Of a DNA stretch of 64,000 bases, positions 17,560 through 28,263 are shown in pieces. Origin of the DNA: Candidatus Binatia bacterium (GTDB lineage Bacteria > Desulfobacterota > Binatia > HRBIN30 > BPIQ01); contig BPIQ01000001.1 of the NCBI GenBank assembly GCA_026004195.1, positions 186,001 through 250,000 on the forward strand, given 5' to 3'. The notes under the pieces are model-generated. The model was not told the origin of the DNA. It searched no databases and saw nothing but the letters and a program-made list of their open reading frames with translations. Made by a program: the position numbers and the translations under genes. The stretch's first letter is position 1. Every line of letters starts with the position of its first letter.

Positions 17560-18546
17560 GTGGACGGCTCGCAGCGCTGGCGCACACTGCTCCGTCGCTT
17601 TTCGCGCGCCCGCGTGCTCGTCGTCGGCGATCTCATGCTCGACGAGTTCGTCTGGGGAGACGTCGAGCGGATTTCCCCGGAAGCACCCGTTCCGGTCGTT
17701 CGCGTCACCCGGGAAAGCGTCCACCTGGGGGGTGCGGCCAACGTCGTGCACAACGTTCGCGCGATGGGGGCGAAGGCCGCGGCTTGCGGGGTCGTGGGCC
17801 GGGACGCGCGGGGCCGGCGCGTCGTGGGGCTTCTGCGGCGCATCGGCGCCGGGGTAGGGGGGGTGGTGGTCTCGGACTCCACGGAGACGACGAGCAAAAC
17901 GAGAGTCCTCGCGCAGAGCCAGCAGGTCGTTCGCATCGACCGCGAGAGCTACGCCCTCGGGCGGGGCGTGTTCGAGCGTCTCGCCCGGTACGTGGAGAGG
18001 ACGCTGGGATCGTTCGACGTCCTGGTCGTTTCGGACTACGCCAAGGGCGTCGTGACGCCGGACTTCCTCGACTTCCTCGGCCGGGCGGCGCGACGGGCGG
18101 GGATCCCCTGGATCGTGGACCCCAAAAAGCCCAACTTCGGGCACTACAGGGGGATGACGCTGGTGACGCCGAACCTGTCCGAAGCAGGCCAGGCATCCGG
18201 GGTCGAGATACGAGACCGGAGGGGTCTCCGGCTCGCCGGAAAGATCCTGCTGCGGCGCTGGGAGGCGGGAGCGGTCCTGGTGACCCGTGGGGAGCAGGGG
18301 ATGACGCTCTTTACGCGGGAGGGAAAGGTTCGGGAGTTCCCCGCGGCGGCTCGGCAGGTCTACGACGTCACGGGTGCGGGCGACACGGTGGTCGCGGCCT
18401 GCGCGGTGGCGCTCGCGGCGGGCGCGAGCCTCGAGGAGGCGGCCTACCTCGCCAACCTTGCGGCCGGCATCGTGGTCGGTAAGGTCGGTACGGCGACGGT
18501 GGGCAAACAGGAGCTACGCGGCTATCTCGACGGATCGGGGGCTTGA
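17560..18546 (+). CDS. rfaE1: RfaE1 D-glycero-D-manno-heptose-7-phosphate kinase
   Basis: A 328-residue PfkB-family kinase matching the kinase half of HldE: VLVVGDLMLDEFVWGDVERI, HLGGAANVVHNVRAMGAKAA, the substrate-loop region TTSKTRVLAQSQQVVRID, and the catalytic YDVTGAGDTVVA near the C-terminus. It makes heptose-1,7-bisphosphate on the way to ADP-heptose. The adenylyltransferase half is a separate gene at 22421-22909. GTG start with GAGGA just upstream. It overlaps yicC by one base (TGATG). Confidence 0.93.
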   Translation: MDGSQRWRTLLRRFSRARVLVVGDLMLDEFVWGDVERISPEAPVPVVRVTRESVHLGGAANVVHNVRAMGAKAAACGVVGRDARGRRVVGLLRRIGAGVGGVVVSDSTETTSKTRVLAQSQQVVRIDRESYALGRGVFERLARYVERTLGSFDVLVVSDYAKGVVTPDFLDFLGRAARRAGIPWIVDPKKPNFGHYRGMTLVTPNLSEAGQASGVEIRDRRGLRLAGKILLRRWEAGAVLVTRGEQGMTLFTREGKVREFPAAARQVYDVTGAGDTVVAACAVALAAGASLEEAAYLANLAAGIVVGKVGTATVGKQELRGYLDGSGA

Positions 18547-19418
18547 TGTCCTTGCGCAGCATGACGGGCTACGGTCGGGCGAGCTGGAGCGGGAGGTCGG
18601 CGCGGCTCGTCGTCGAGGTCCGGTCTCTCAACCAGAGGTTCCTCGAGGTCCGCTTCTCGATGCCCCGCCAGTACCTGCCCGTGGAAAAAGGGCTGCGGAA
18701 ACTCGTCGAAGCCGAGCTCGAACGGGGGAAGGTGGAGGTGTTCGTCACGCGAACGCCGAAACTCGCGGCCACGACACTCGAACCCGACCTCCACCTGGCC
18801 AGGGCCTACGTCGCTGCGTGGCGGCGGTTGCAGAAGGCGCTGCGCCTTCGCGGGGAAATCGACCTCGCCTTCCTCGGGCGCTGCGCGGAGCTCGTCCGGC
18901 GCCCGGAGCCCGAGGAGGCTCCGGCGGGCGAAGTCGCGGCCCTGCGGCGGTGCCTCGAGAGCGCGCTGCGCCGCTGCGTGGCGGAGCGAGAGCGCGAGGG
19001 CCGGGTCCTCGAGCGGGACGTGACCCGGAGGCTCCGCCACCTCGAGAGGCTTCTCCGGCTGCTCGAGCGGGCCGGGGAGACGGAGCGGCGGAAGTTCGCC
19101 CGGAGGCTTCGCGAGAAGCTCGCCGCGCAGGCGTCCGAGCTCGGGCTCGAGCGCGGGCTTCCGGACCTGGCGCTCCTCGTGCAGCGTTCGGACATCACGG
19201 AGGAGGTCGTGCGCGCGAAGAGCCACGTCGAGGGGCTGCGGGAGCTCCTCGGCCGGGACGGAGCCGTCGGCCGTAGGATGGAATTTTTGCTGCAGGAGCT
19301 CCACCGCGAGCTCAACACGATGGCGGCCAAAAGCGCGGGCCCCGAGGTGGCGCGGCTTTCGGTCGAGGCTCGCGCCGAGGTCGAAAAACTCCGCGAGCAG
19401 GCGCAGAACATCGAGTGA
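18546..19418 (+). CDS. yicC: YicC-family endoribonuclease
   Basis: A 290-residue YicC protein. It has the N-terminal SMTGYGRA motif and VEVRSLNQRFLEVRF, and the C-terminal DUF1732 region with RSDITEEVVRAKSHVEGL and GRRMEFLLQELHRELNTMAAK. YicC proteins are metal-dependent endoribonucleases linked to RNA turnover. The ATG is part of a TGATG overlap with rfaE1. In most genomes yicC is followed by gmk; here a cytidylate-kinase-like gene follows instead. Confidence 0.92.
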   Translation: MSLRSMTGYGRASWSGRSARLVVEVRSLNQRFLEVRFSMPRQYLPVEKGLRKLVEAELERGKVEVFVTRTPKLAATTLEPDLHLARAYVAAWRRLQKALRLRGEIDLAFLGRCAELVRRPEPEEAPAGEVAALRRCLESALRRCVAEREREGRVLERDVTRRLRHLERLLRLLERAGETERRKFARRLREKLAAQASELGLERGLPDLALLVQRSDITEEVVRAKSHVEGLRELLGRDGAVGRRMEFLLQELHRELNTMAAKSAGPEVARLSVEARAEVEKLREQAQNIE

Positions 19419-19436
19419 GGTCGGGCGGCGAGCTCG

Positions 19437-19465
19437 TTGTTCGGGGTGGGGGCAGGGAGTAAGAT
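19437..19465 (+). promoter_or_regulatory. promoter placed for a leaderless transcript
   Basis: TTGTTC (19437-19442), 17 bases, then TAAGAT (19460-19465). The GTG start codon of the following kinase gene is at 19473, only seven bases past the -10 box, so the mRNA would begin at or very near the start codon. Confidence 0.5.
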
Positions 19466-19472
19466 AAACGGC

Positions 19473-20020
19473 GTGCTGGTCACCATCTCGGGCACGCCCG
19501 GCAGCGGAAAAACGACCGTGGCCCGTCTGCTCGCCGACCGGCTCGGACTGCCCCACGTCTACGCGGGAGACCTTTTTCGCCGGGAGGCGACGCGCCGGGG
19601 GCTCTCCCTGGCCGAACTGAACGAGCTGGCCGAGCGGGACCACACGATCGACCGCGCGCTCGACGAACAGCTCGCGGAGTACGCGCGGCGCGGCGAGGTC
19701 GTCCTCGAGGGAAGGCTCGCGGCGTTCCTGGCGAACCGAGAGGGCGTGCCGGCCTGGAAAGTCTGGCTCGATGCGGACGAGGAAATCCGCGCGAGGCGGG
19801 TGGCCCGGCGCGAAGGAGTGGACTGGCGGGAGGTGCTCGAACAGAACCGCCGCCGGCAGGCGTCCGATCGAAAGCGGTACCGGGACATCTACGGGTGGGA
19901 TCTCGAGGACACGTCCATTTACGACCTCGTGCTCGACACCGGCGCCGTCCCACCCGAACGCGTGGCGGAGGAAATTCTGCGGAGCATCCCCCCCGACCTC
20001 GACGGGGGGCGCACGCGACG

Positions 20021-20024
<4 letters not shown>
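19473..20024 (+). CDS. archaeal-type cytidylate kinase-like P-loop NMP kinase
   Basis: A 183-residue P-loop kinase. It starts MLVTISGTPGSGKTTVARLL (Walker A at residues 7-15), followed by VYAGDLFRREATRRG, a lid with RRVARREGVDW, and a YGWDLEDTSIYDLVLDT tail. This pattern matches archaeal-type CMK/AAA_18-like kinases better than guanylate kinase, which has a different GMP-binding core. A bacterial-type cmk is present at 31484-32143, so this is a second candidate NMP kinase. GTG at 19473 is chosen by alignment with the family start and by the promoter. It overlaps relA/spoT by ATGA. Confidence 0.78.
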
Positions 20025-22165
<2,141 letters not shown>

Positions 22166-22173
22166 ACCGGGGC

Positions 22174-22365
22174 TCAGACGGCCTTCTGGATCCGCTCGGA
22201 GCGAAGGCAACGGGTGCACACCCGGAGCCGGCGGACTCCCCGCTCGGTCCGCACCCGCACCCGCTGGAGGTTGGGGCGCCAGACCCGTTTGGTCCGGTTG
22301 TTGGCGTGGCTCACGTTGTTCCCCACGCCACGCCGCTTCGCACAAATTTCGCACACCTGCGCCAT
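22174..22365 (-). CDS. rpmB: 50S ribosomal protein L28
   Basis: A 63-residue ribosomal protein. [20 protein letters not shown] is the standard L28 start, and the C-terminus [16 protein letters not shown] carries the second cysteine pair (C5, C8, C50, C53), so this is the zinc-binding form. It is downstream of rfaE2 on the same strand (55-base gap), and converges with relA/spoT. Confidence 0.96.
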   Translation of the reverse strand: MAQVCEICAKRRGVGNNVSHANNRTKRVWRPNLQRVRVRTERGVRRLRVCTRCLRSERIQKAV

Positions 22366-22420
22366 TCCAGGGACGAGGAGTTAGCACAGGGCCCCGGCTC
22401 GGGCAACCGAGGCGACGGTG

Positions 22421-22909
22421 TCAAACCCGAGCCTCGCGGATTTTCCGGACGAGGTCCGAGCTCGAGTACCCACTCCGGTAGGGAAGGAGGCGAACGCGTC
22501 CGCCGGCCTTGCGGACGTACGACGCTCCCGCGATTTCCTTTCCTCGCCAGTCGGCGCCCTTGACGAGAACGTCGGGCGCGAAAAGCCGCACGAGCCGCTC
22601 GGGAGTGTCTTCCGAAAAAAAGGTCACGTAGTCGACGGCCTCGAGGGCGGAAAGCACCTCGCACCGGTCGCGCAGGGGAAGGATCGGGCGGCCTTTACCC
22701 TTGAGCCGCCGCACCGAGGCGTCGTCGTTGAGGGCTACGACGAGCACGTCACCGAGTTTTTTCGCCTGCCGGAGAAGCCGGACGTGTCCCGGATGCAGAA
22801 GGTCGAAGCAACCGTTCGTGAAGACGATCTTTTTTCCCTGCGCCCGCAGTCGGGCGAGCGTGCGTGCCAGCCGGGCAGGCGGCCGGAGTTTCGGGTTTCG
22901 CGCGGGCAT
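22421..22909 (-). CDS. rfaE2: RfaE2 heptose 1-phosphate adenylyltransferase
   Basis: A 162-residue nucleotidyltransferase, the second half of HldE as a free-standing gene. It has KIVFTNGCFDLLHPGHVRLL with the HxGH motif, VVALNDDASVRRLKGKGRPI, PERLVRLFAPDVLVKGADWR and the YSSSDLVRKIRE tail. It turns heptose-1-phosphate into ADP-heptose for the heptosyltransferase at 14481. ATG at 22909 is preferred. A GTG at 22963 would add a proline-rich leader and would lie upstream of the likely promoter. Confidence 0.92.
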   Translation of the reverse strand: MPARNPKLRPPARLARTLARLRAQGKKIVFTNGCFDLLHPGHVRLLRQAKKLGDVLVVALNDDASVRRLKGKGRPILPLRDRCEVLSALEAVDYVTFFSEDTPERLVRLFAPDVLVKGADWRGKEIAGASYVRKAGGRVRLLPYRSGYSSSDLVRKIREARV

Positions 22910-22917
22910 CGACGGGC

Positions 22918-22947
22918 CGGGTAGCACGAGGCCGGGAGGCGGAGCAA
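22918..22947 (-). promoter_or_regulatory. rfaE2 promoter, divergent from pgi
   Basis: On the minus strand TTGCTC (22947-22942), 18 bases, then TACCCG (22923-22918) preceded by TGC. The ATG of rfaE2 begins eight bases later. It stands back to back with the pgi promoter. Confidence 0.4.
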
Positions 22948-22956
22948 CGGGCCGCC

Positions 22957-22986
22957 TTGTCACGACGCCGAGGCCGGTGCTAGATA
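22957..22986 (+). promoter_or_regulatory. pgi promoter placed for a leaderless transcript
   Basis: TTGTCA (22957-22962), 18 bases, then TAGATA (22981-22986) preceded by TGC (22978-22980). The pgi ATG follows after six bases at 22993, leaving no room for a ribosome binding site. Confidence 0.55.
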
Positions 22987-22992
22987 GCGCGC

Positions 22993-24387
22993 ATGTCCGA
23001 GGGTCGGCGCCGGACCTCGAGCCGGCCTGTCCGGGTCGATGGCAGCGGCGCGATGGCGGAGGTGTTGGGTTCCGGGGGCGTTTCTTCCGAAGCGCTCGAG
23101 GAACTCGCCTTGCGCCTGGGTGCCATCGCGAAGACGCTCCGGCTCCGACGGGAGCGCGGGGAGCTGGGTTTCTGGGACCTTCCCTACGCGAAGGGAGCGC
23201 GTGGCGAGGTGGAAAGACTCGCCCACGAGCTCCGCGGAGAGGCCGAGGTCATGGTGGTGCTGGGCATCGGGGGGTCGGCGCTCGGTACCAGGACGATCCT
23301 CCACGCGGTCCCCGGGGACCGCCGTGTCCTCGTACTCGACAACCTGGACCCGTCCACGTTCGGCGCGCTGCTCGACGAGCTGGATCTCTCGCGGACGGTC
23401 TTCGACGTCGTGAGCAAGTCCGGGCAAACGACGGAAACGCTGGCCCAGTTTCTGGTCGTGCGGGACCGCCTGCTGAAGACCTTCGGAGGCGTCGATTACC
23501 GGAGACACCTCGTGGTGACGACGGATCCCGAGCGGGGTCCCCTCCGTCAGATCGCGCGGGACGAAGGCCTGCGGGCGCTCGAGATCCCTCCGAACGTGGG
23601 AGGCAGGTTCTCGGTCCTCTCCGCCGTGGGTCTTCTCCCGGCCGCGTTCGCGGGGCTCGACGTGGCGGAGCTTTTGCGGGGCGCGGCGGAGATGGAGAAG
23701 AGGGTGCGCGAAGGCGACATCCGGTCGAACCCTGCCGCCTGGCTCGCCGCTCTCCTCTGGGCTCACCACACGCGGCACGGTAGGCGGAACGTCGTGTTCA
23801 TGCCATACAGCGACCGGCTGCGCGAGCTCACGGCCTGGTTCGTCCAGCTCTGGTCGGAATCGCTCGGAAAGGCCCTGGATCTCGAGGGACGGACGGTGCA
23901 CTTCGGGCAGACCCCCATCCCCGCGGTCGGAGCGACGGACCAACACTCCCAGCTCCAGCTTTTCACCGAAGGGCCCGACGACAAGGTCTTTTTGATGCTG
24001 CGGGTGGAGGACCACGGGCGCGACTTCCGGATTCCGGTTTCCTACGAAGACATGGAAGAGCTCGCCTACCTGGGTGGGCACACGCTCGGTGAGCTGCTCA
24101 ACATGGAGGAAGAAGCGACGGAAACGGCACTCGTCGCGCAGGGGCGGCCGGTCGTCAGGATCTCCGTCCCGGCGGTGGAGCTCCACACTCTCGGGCAGTT
24201 GTTTTTTCTTTTCGAGGTGGCCGTGACGTTCGTCGGCGGGCTCGCGGACGTGGACCCGTTCGACCAGCCGGGCGTCGAAGAGACGAAACGCCTTACCTTC
24301 GCGCTGGCGGGACGACGCGGCTTCGAGGAGAAAAGGGCGGAGATGGAGGAATGGCGGCGGAAGAGGGACGCGAGATACGTGGTGTGA
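22993..24387 (+). CDS. pgi: glucose-6-phosphate isomerase
   Basis: Pgi interconverts glucose-6-phosphate and fructose-6-phosphate in the cytoplasm, and so also supplies sugar phosphates for LPS. The 464-residue protein is of the shorter bacterial type. Motifs: VVLGIGGSALGTRTILHAV, the phosphate-binding SKSGQTTETLAQFL, GGRFSVLSAVGLLPAAFAG, the late active-site region ATDQHSQLQLFTEGP, and LGQLFFLFEVAVTFVGGL. The start ATG lies six bases after a -10 element. The N-terminal 20 residues before GSGAMAEVL look non-conserved, so an internal ATG at about 23053 is an alternative start. Confidence 0.92.
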   Translation: MSEGRRRTSSRPVRVDGSGAMAEVLGSGGVSSEALEELALRLGAIAKTLRLRRERGELGFWDLPYAKGARGEVERLAHELRGEAEVMVVLGIGGSALGTRTILHAVPGDRRVLVLDNLDPSTFGALLDELDLSRTVFDVVSKSGQTTETLAQFLVVRDRLLKTFGGVDYRRHLVVTTDPERGPLRQIARDEGLRALEIPPNVGGRFSVLSAVGLLPAAFAGLDVAELLRGAAEMEKRVREGDIRSNPAAWLAALLWAHHTRHGRRNVVFMPYSDRLRELTAWFVQLWSESLGKALDLEGRTVHFGQTPIPAVGATDQHSQLQLFTEGPDDKVFLMLRVEDHGRDFRIPVSYEDMEELAYLGGHTLGELLNMEEEATETALVAQGRPVVRISVPAVELHTLGQLFFLFEVAVTFVGGLADVDPFDQPGVEETKRLTFALAGRRGFEEKRAEMEEWRRKRDARYVV

Positions 24388-26141
24388 GCCCGGGAAGGCG
24401 CATCCGCGTTCTTCCCCCGGAAGTCTCCGAGAAAATCGCCGCCGGCGAGGTGGTGGAAAGACCCGCTTCCGTCGTCAAAGAACTCGTCGAGAACGCCCTC
24501 GACGCCGGAGCCACGAGCGTCGTCGTCGAAGTGTCGGACGCGGGCGTGGGAAGGATCGCCGTGACCGACGACGGAGCAGGAATGAGCCCCGAGGACGCCG
24601 TTCTCGCCTTCCGGCGGCACGCCACGAGCAAGATCGAGCGCGCGGAAGACCTTTTCCGGGTGTCGAGCCTCGGCTTCCGCGGGGAAGCCCTGGCGGCCAT
24701 CGCGGCGGTCTCCTCCGTTTCGCTCGTGACGCGTCCGCGCGAGAGCGAAGCGGCGACACGCGTCCGTGTTCGCGGCGGCAAGATCCTGGAGGTTTCCGAA
24801 TGCGGCAGCGCTCCCGGGACGCGGATCGACGTCGAGGACCTTTTCTTCAACACCCCTGCCCGCCGCAAGTTCCTGAGGTCCCCGGGGGCCGAGACCGGAG
24901 CCGTCCAGGACCTTCTCCAGCGTTTCGCTCTCGCTTACCCCGCTGTCGCCTTTTCCTTGCGGCAGGAGGGCGGAAAGGCGTTCCATTATCCTTCGGCGCC
25001 GTCCCCCGAGGAGCGCGTCGCACAGGTCCTCGGCCGCGAGCGCTTCTCCGGACTTCTTCCGGTCGAGGCGCGCAGCGCGAGCTCGAGGCTCCGGGGATGG
25101 ATTTCGCTTCCGGGTGTCCACTTTCCCACTTCCCGCAACGTCTCTCTCTTCGTCAACGGCCGGCCGGTACGCGACCGGACCGTTCTCCACGCCCTTTCCT
25201 CGGCCTACGGTTCTCTGCTTCCCGCGGGCCGCTTTCCCATGGCGGTGCTTTTCCTCGACGTTCCGCCCGAGGACGTCGACGTGAACGTCCACCCGACCAA
25301 AGCCGAGGTCCGCTTCCGGCGGAGCGGCCTCGTCCACGACCTCGTCGGGAGCTCTGTCCGGAGTGCCCTCGGGCGCATCTCGGGCCCCCGCCCTCGTCCG
25401 CAGGCCGTGGAATGGCGGGTCGAGGCTCGCACCGCCCCGCCGACGGCGGCGCGCGACGGGGGGGCGGGGGGAATCCCGGGCGACGATGCCAGGCTCCCGT
25501 TCGTGTCCGACCCTCCGCGTCCGCTCGCGCCGGCTCGAGAGGCGTCCGGCTCGACGGGATTTTTCTCCTCTCTCCGGGTGGTCGGTCAGATCTTCCAGGG
25601 CTACCTGGTGTGCCAGAGTTCCGACTCCCTCGTCCTGGTCGACCAGCATGCGGCCCACGAACGTGTGGTTTTCGATCGGCTGAAGAACGCCTACGCCGGG
25701 CGCGCGGAGAGGCAGGTTCTTCTGGTGCCCCGGATGCTCGAGCTCCGGGGGCGGGACATCGAGGCGCTCGAGGCGGTTCGCGGCGAGCTCGAACGCGTGG
25801 GTTTCGAGATCGAGCCCTTCGGTACGGGAACCTTTCTCGTACGTGCCGTCCCCGCGCTGCTCGGCGAGGTGGACCCGGGGCGCCTTCTGACCGAACTGGC
25901 GGAGGAGGTCGCCGGGAAGGGGGGCTCGCGGCGTCCCGAGGCGGACACGGAGCAGGTTCTCGCCGGGCTCGCCTGCCACAGCGCCGTGCGGGTCGGCGAG
26001 AGCCTCGACGAGCCGAAGATGCGTGCTTTGCTCGAGGCGCTCGACGGCGTGCCGTTTTCCGGTCATTGCCCGCACGGCCGCCCGGTGTTCCTCGAGTTTT
26101 CCCGGCCCGAGCTCGAGCGGCGCTTCGGTCGGCGAGGCTGA
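24351..26141 (+). CDS. mutL: DNA mismatch repair protein MutL
   Basis: MutL links MutS mismatch recognition to strand removal. The 596-residue protein has the GHKL ATPase motifs (VVKELVENALDAGA, VTDDGAGM, HATSKI, LGFRGEAL) in the N-terminal 330 residues. The C-terminal domain has the endonuclease-type signature DQHAAHERVVFD at residues 431-442 and the metal-site CPHGRP at 573-578. In active MutL endonucleases the last position is Glu; here it is Asp. ATG at 24351 overlaps pgi by 37 bases; GTG at 24384 overlapping the pgi stop codon is an equally plausible start. mutS is at 37894, and no mutH is seen. Confidence 0.93.
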   Translation: MAAEEGREIRGVSPGRRIRVLPPEVSEKIAAGEVVERPASVVKELVENALDAGATSVVVEVSDAGVGRIAVTDDGAGMSPEDAVLAFRRHATSKIERAEDLFRVSSLGFRGEALAAIAAVSSVSLVTRPRESEAATRVRVRGGKILEVSECGSAPGTRIDVEDLFFNTPARRKFLRSPGAETGAVQDLLQRFALAYPAVAFSLRQEGGKAFHYPSAPSPEERVAQVLGRERFSGLLPVEARSASSRLRGWISLPGVHFPTSRNVSLFVNGRPVRDRTVLHALSSAYGSLLPAGRFPMAVLFLDVPPEDVDVNVHPTKAEVRFRRSGLVHDLVGSSVRSALGRISGPRPRPQAVEWRVEARTAPPTAARDGGAGGIPGDDARLPFVSDPPRPLAPAREASGSTGFFSSLRVVGQIFQGYLVCQSSDSLVLVDQHAAHERVVFDRLKNAYAGRAERQVLLVPRMLELRGRDIEALEAVRGELERVGFEIEPFGTGTFLVRAVPALLGEVDPGRLLTELAEEVAGKGGSRRPEADTEQVLAGLACHSAVRVGESLDEPKMRALLEALDGVPFSGHCPHGRPVFLEFSRPELERRFGRRG

Positions 26142-26143
26142 GC

Positions 26144-26152
26144 TGCTAGTCT
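26144..26152 (+). promoter_or_regulatory. extended -10 element before miaA
   Basis: TGC (26144-26146) joined to TAGTCT (26147-26152), six bases before the GTG at 26159 and nine before the ATG at 26162. No convincing -35 box. Same TGCTA form as the pgi promoter. Confidence 0.4.
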
Positions 26153-26161
26153 CCTTCCGTG

Positions 26162-27088
26162 ATGGAGCCGCGTCCCAGGATCGCGGCCCTGGTGGGACCG
26201 ACCGGTTCCGGCAAGACCGAGCTCGCGATCGAGCTGGCACGGAGGCTCGACGCGGAGATCGTCAGCGCCGACTCGCGTCAGGTTTACCGGGGGCTCGACA
26301 TCGGCAGCGCCAAGCCGACGGCCGCGCAGCGGGCCGAGGTGCGGCATTTCGTGCTCGACGTCGTCGACCCGGACGAGCCCTTCGACTGTGCCCGTTTCCG
26401 GCGCGAGGCCACCCTCGCGATCGCGGACATTCTCTCCAGGGGAAAGCGCCCACTGGTCGTCGGGGGAACGGGCCTCTACCTTCGGGTGCTCCGGGGAGGG
26501 CTTTTCCCGGGTCCCGGGCGGGACGAGGAGCTGCGCCGCGAGCTTCTTTCCGAAGAAGCGCGGAGACCGGGGTCGCTGCACCGCAGGCTCCGGGAAGTCG
26601 ACCCGGAAGCGGCTCGGCGCTTGCACCCCCGGGACCTCGTGCGGCTCGTGCGCGCACTCGAGGTCTTCGAGAAGACCGGGCGGCCGATCAGCGCGTGGCA
26701 GGCCGGACACCGCTTCGCCGAGCGGGCGTTCGACATGCTCCTTCTGGGTCTCGACCGCCCGCGGGCCGAGCTCTACCGCCGGATCGACGAGCGATGCGCA
26801 CTCATGGTGCAGGACGGCCTTGTCGAGGAAGTGCAGGCTCTTTATGCTCGCGGCTACGGACCGGATTTGCCCCCGCTCCGCAGCCCGGGTTACAAGGAAA
26901 TCGGCGAATACCTGAGAGGAGAATGCACCTTGGACGAGGCGCTTTCTCGGATGGCGCGCGCGACCCGTCGCCTGGCCAAACGACAACTCACCTGGTTCCG
27001 CGGGGATCCCGAGGTCGTGTGGGAGCCTCCCGATCCCGAGGTTCTCGAAAGGCGCCTCCGCGATTTCTGGGAGGGGCGGAAAGCTTAG
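26162..27088 (+). CDS. miaA: tRNA dimethylallyltransferase MiaA
   Basis: MiaA adds a dimethylallyl group to A37 of tRNAs reading UNN codons. The 308-residue protein has the P-loop LVGPTGSGKTELAIELA and SADSRQVYRGLDIGSAKPT. The family segments LVVGGTGLYLRVL and YKEIGEYLRGE follow, and the tail TRRLAKRQLTWFRGDP. A GTG (26159) directly precedes the ATG and either could start translation. The usual partner hfq does not follow; pheA does, after two bases. Confidence 0.94.
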   Translation: MEPRPRIAALVGPTGSGKTELAIELARRLDAEIVSADSRQVYRGLDIGSAKPTAAQRAEVRHFVLDVVDPDEPFDCARFRREATLAIADILSRGKRPLVVGGTGLYLRVLRGGLFPGPGRDEELRRELLSEEARRPGSLHRRLREVDPEAARRLHPRDLVRLVRALEVFEKTGRPISAWQAGHRFAERAFDMLLLGLDRPRAELYRRIDERCALMVQDGLVEEVQALYARGYGPDLPPLRSPGYKEIGEYLRGECTLDEALSRMARATRRLAKRQLTWFRGDPEVVWEPPDPEVLERRLRDFWEGRKA

Positions 27089-27090
27089 GC

Positions 27091-28263
27091 ATGCGCCGCG
27101 ATACGGCCGTCCCCGGACGCAAGCGCAACGCGGGTCCGGGGCGGGCAAGGAAAATCGAGCCGGCTTCGACCCCGCCGGGAGACTCTCGCTCCCTCGCCGC
27201 GTTGCGGGCGGAGATCGACCGCGTCGATCGGGAGATCCTGACCTGGCTCAACCGGCGCGCGGAGCTCGCCCGGCAAATCGGGGAGAAAAAGGCTTCCGCG
27301 CGGCTCGGGGCGTTCGCCCCCGAGCGCGAGAAAAAAATTCTCGCGCGACTCGCCGAAGAAAACCCGGGTCCTCTCCGACCGGAGATGGTGCGGGCGATCT
27401 TTCGGCAGATCATCGCGAGCTGCCGGTCGCTCGAGCAGCCGCTCCGGGTGGCCTATCTCGGTCCGGAGGGGACGTTCTCCCACCGGGCCGCCTACGAGCA
27501 GTTCGGCGCCGCGTCCGAGCTCGTGCCCGTGGATTCCATCGAGGCCGTTTTCGACGAGGTGGAGCACGGGAGGGCCGACTACGGGGTGGTTCCGGTGGAG
27601 AACTCGACCCACGGGGTCGTCGCGGCCACGCTCGACCGCTTCGTTCCGTCCGAAGTCACGATTCGCGCGGAACGGCTCTTCGCGATCCGGCTCCTCCTGC
27701 TCTCGCGTTCGGGCCTCCCCGAGCGCGTCCGGCGAATCGTCTCCATGGAGCAACCGCTCGCGCAGTGCCGGAGGTGGCTCGCCGAGCACTTCCCGGGCGT
27801 GCCCGTGGAGCCCGTCGCGAGCACGGCCGTCGCGGCATCGCTCGCGGCGCGCGACGACCGAGTGGCGGCCGTGGCAGGCGAGCTCGCCGCCGAGCTCTAC
27901 GGTCTCCGCGTCGTCGCCGAAGCGATCCAGGACGAGGCGAGGAACGTGACCCGCTTTCTCGTGATCGGACGGGACGGCATCGGGCCGCGGAGCGGCGACG
28001 ACAAGACGACCCTCCTCTTCCTGGTGCGCCACGAGGCCGGGGCCCTCGAGCGGGTGCTGCGTCCGTTCGCCCGGGCGGGTGTGAACCTCCTTTCTCTCGA
28101 GTCGAGACCTCTCAGGGGACGGCCGTGGGAGTACGTGTTCTTTCTCGACGTGGAAGGGCACGTGTCCGAACCCAGGTTGAGCAGGGTGCTCCGCAGGCTC
28201 GAACCGGCTTGCGTGTCTTTGCGCGTCCTCGGCTCCTATCCCGTCTCGCGCGTGATCGAATGA
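27091..28263 (+). CDS. pheA: PheA chorismate mutase/prephenate dehydratase
   Basis: A 390-residue bifunctional P-protein for phenylalanine synthesis. A basic N-terminal extension of about 35 residues is followed by an AroQ-type chorismate mutase helix bundle (LRAEIDRVDREILTWLNRRA). The prephenate dehydratase domain (VAYLGPEGTFSHRAAYEQFG, VPVENSTHGVVAATLDRF, NVTRFLVIG) and a C-terminal ACT domain with the Phe-binding motif LLSLESRPL follow, so feedback inhibition by phenylalanine is expected. It overlaps hisC by ATGA and heads the aromatic amino acid run. Confidence 0.94.
   Translation: MRRDTAVPGRKRNAGPGRARKIEPASTPPGDSRSLAALRAEIDRVDREILTWLNRRAELARQIGEKKASARLGAFAPEREKKILARLAEENPGPLRPEMVRAIFRQIIASCRSLEQPLRVAYLGPEGTFSHRAAYEQFGAASELVPVDSIEAVFDEVEHGRADYGVVPVENSTHGVVAATLDRFVPSEVTIRAERLFAIRLLLLSRSGLPERVRRIVSMEQPLAQCRRWLAEHFPGVPVEPVASTAVAASLAARDDRVAAVAGELAAELYGLRVVAEAIQDEARNVTRFLVIGRDGIGPRSGDDKTTLLFLVRHEAGALERVLRPFARAGVNLLSLESRPLRGRPWEYVFFLDVEGHVSEPRLSRVLRRLEPACVSLRVLGSYPVSRVIE

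Noticed and set aside
22910-22963. GTG at 22963 as an upstream start for rfaE2
   Set aside because: It would add a Pro/Arg-rich leader not seen in the family and would lie upstream of the likely -35 and -10 boxes.
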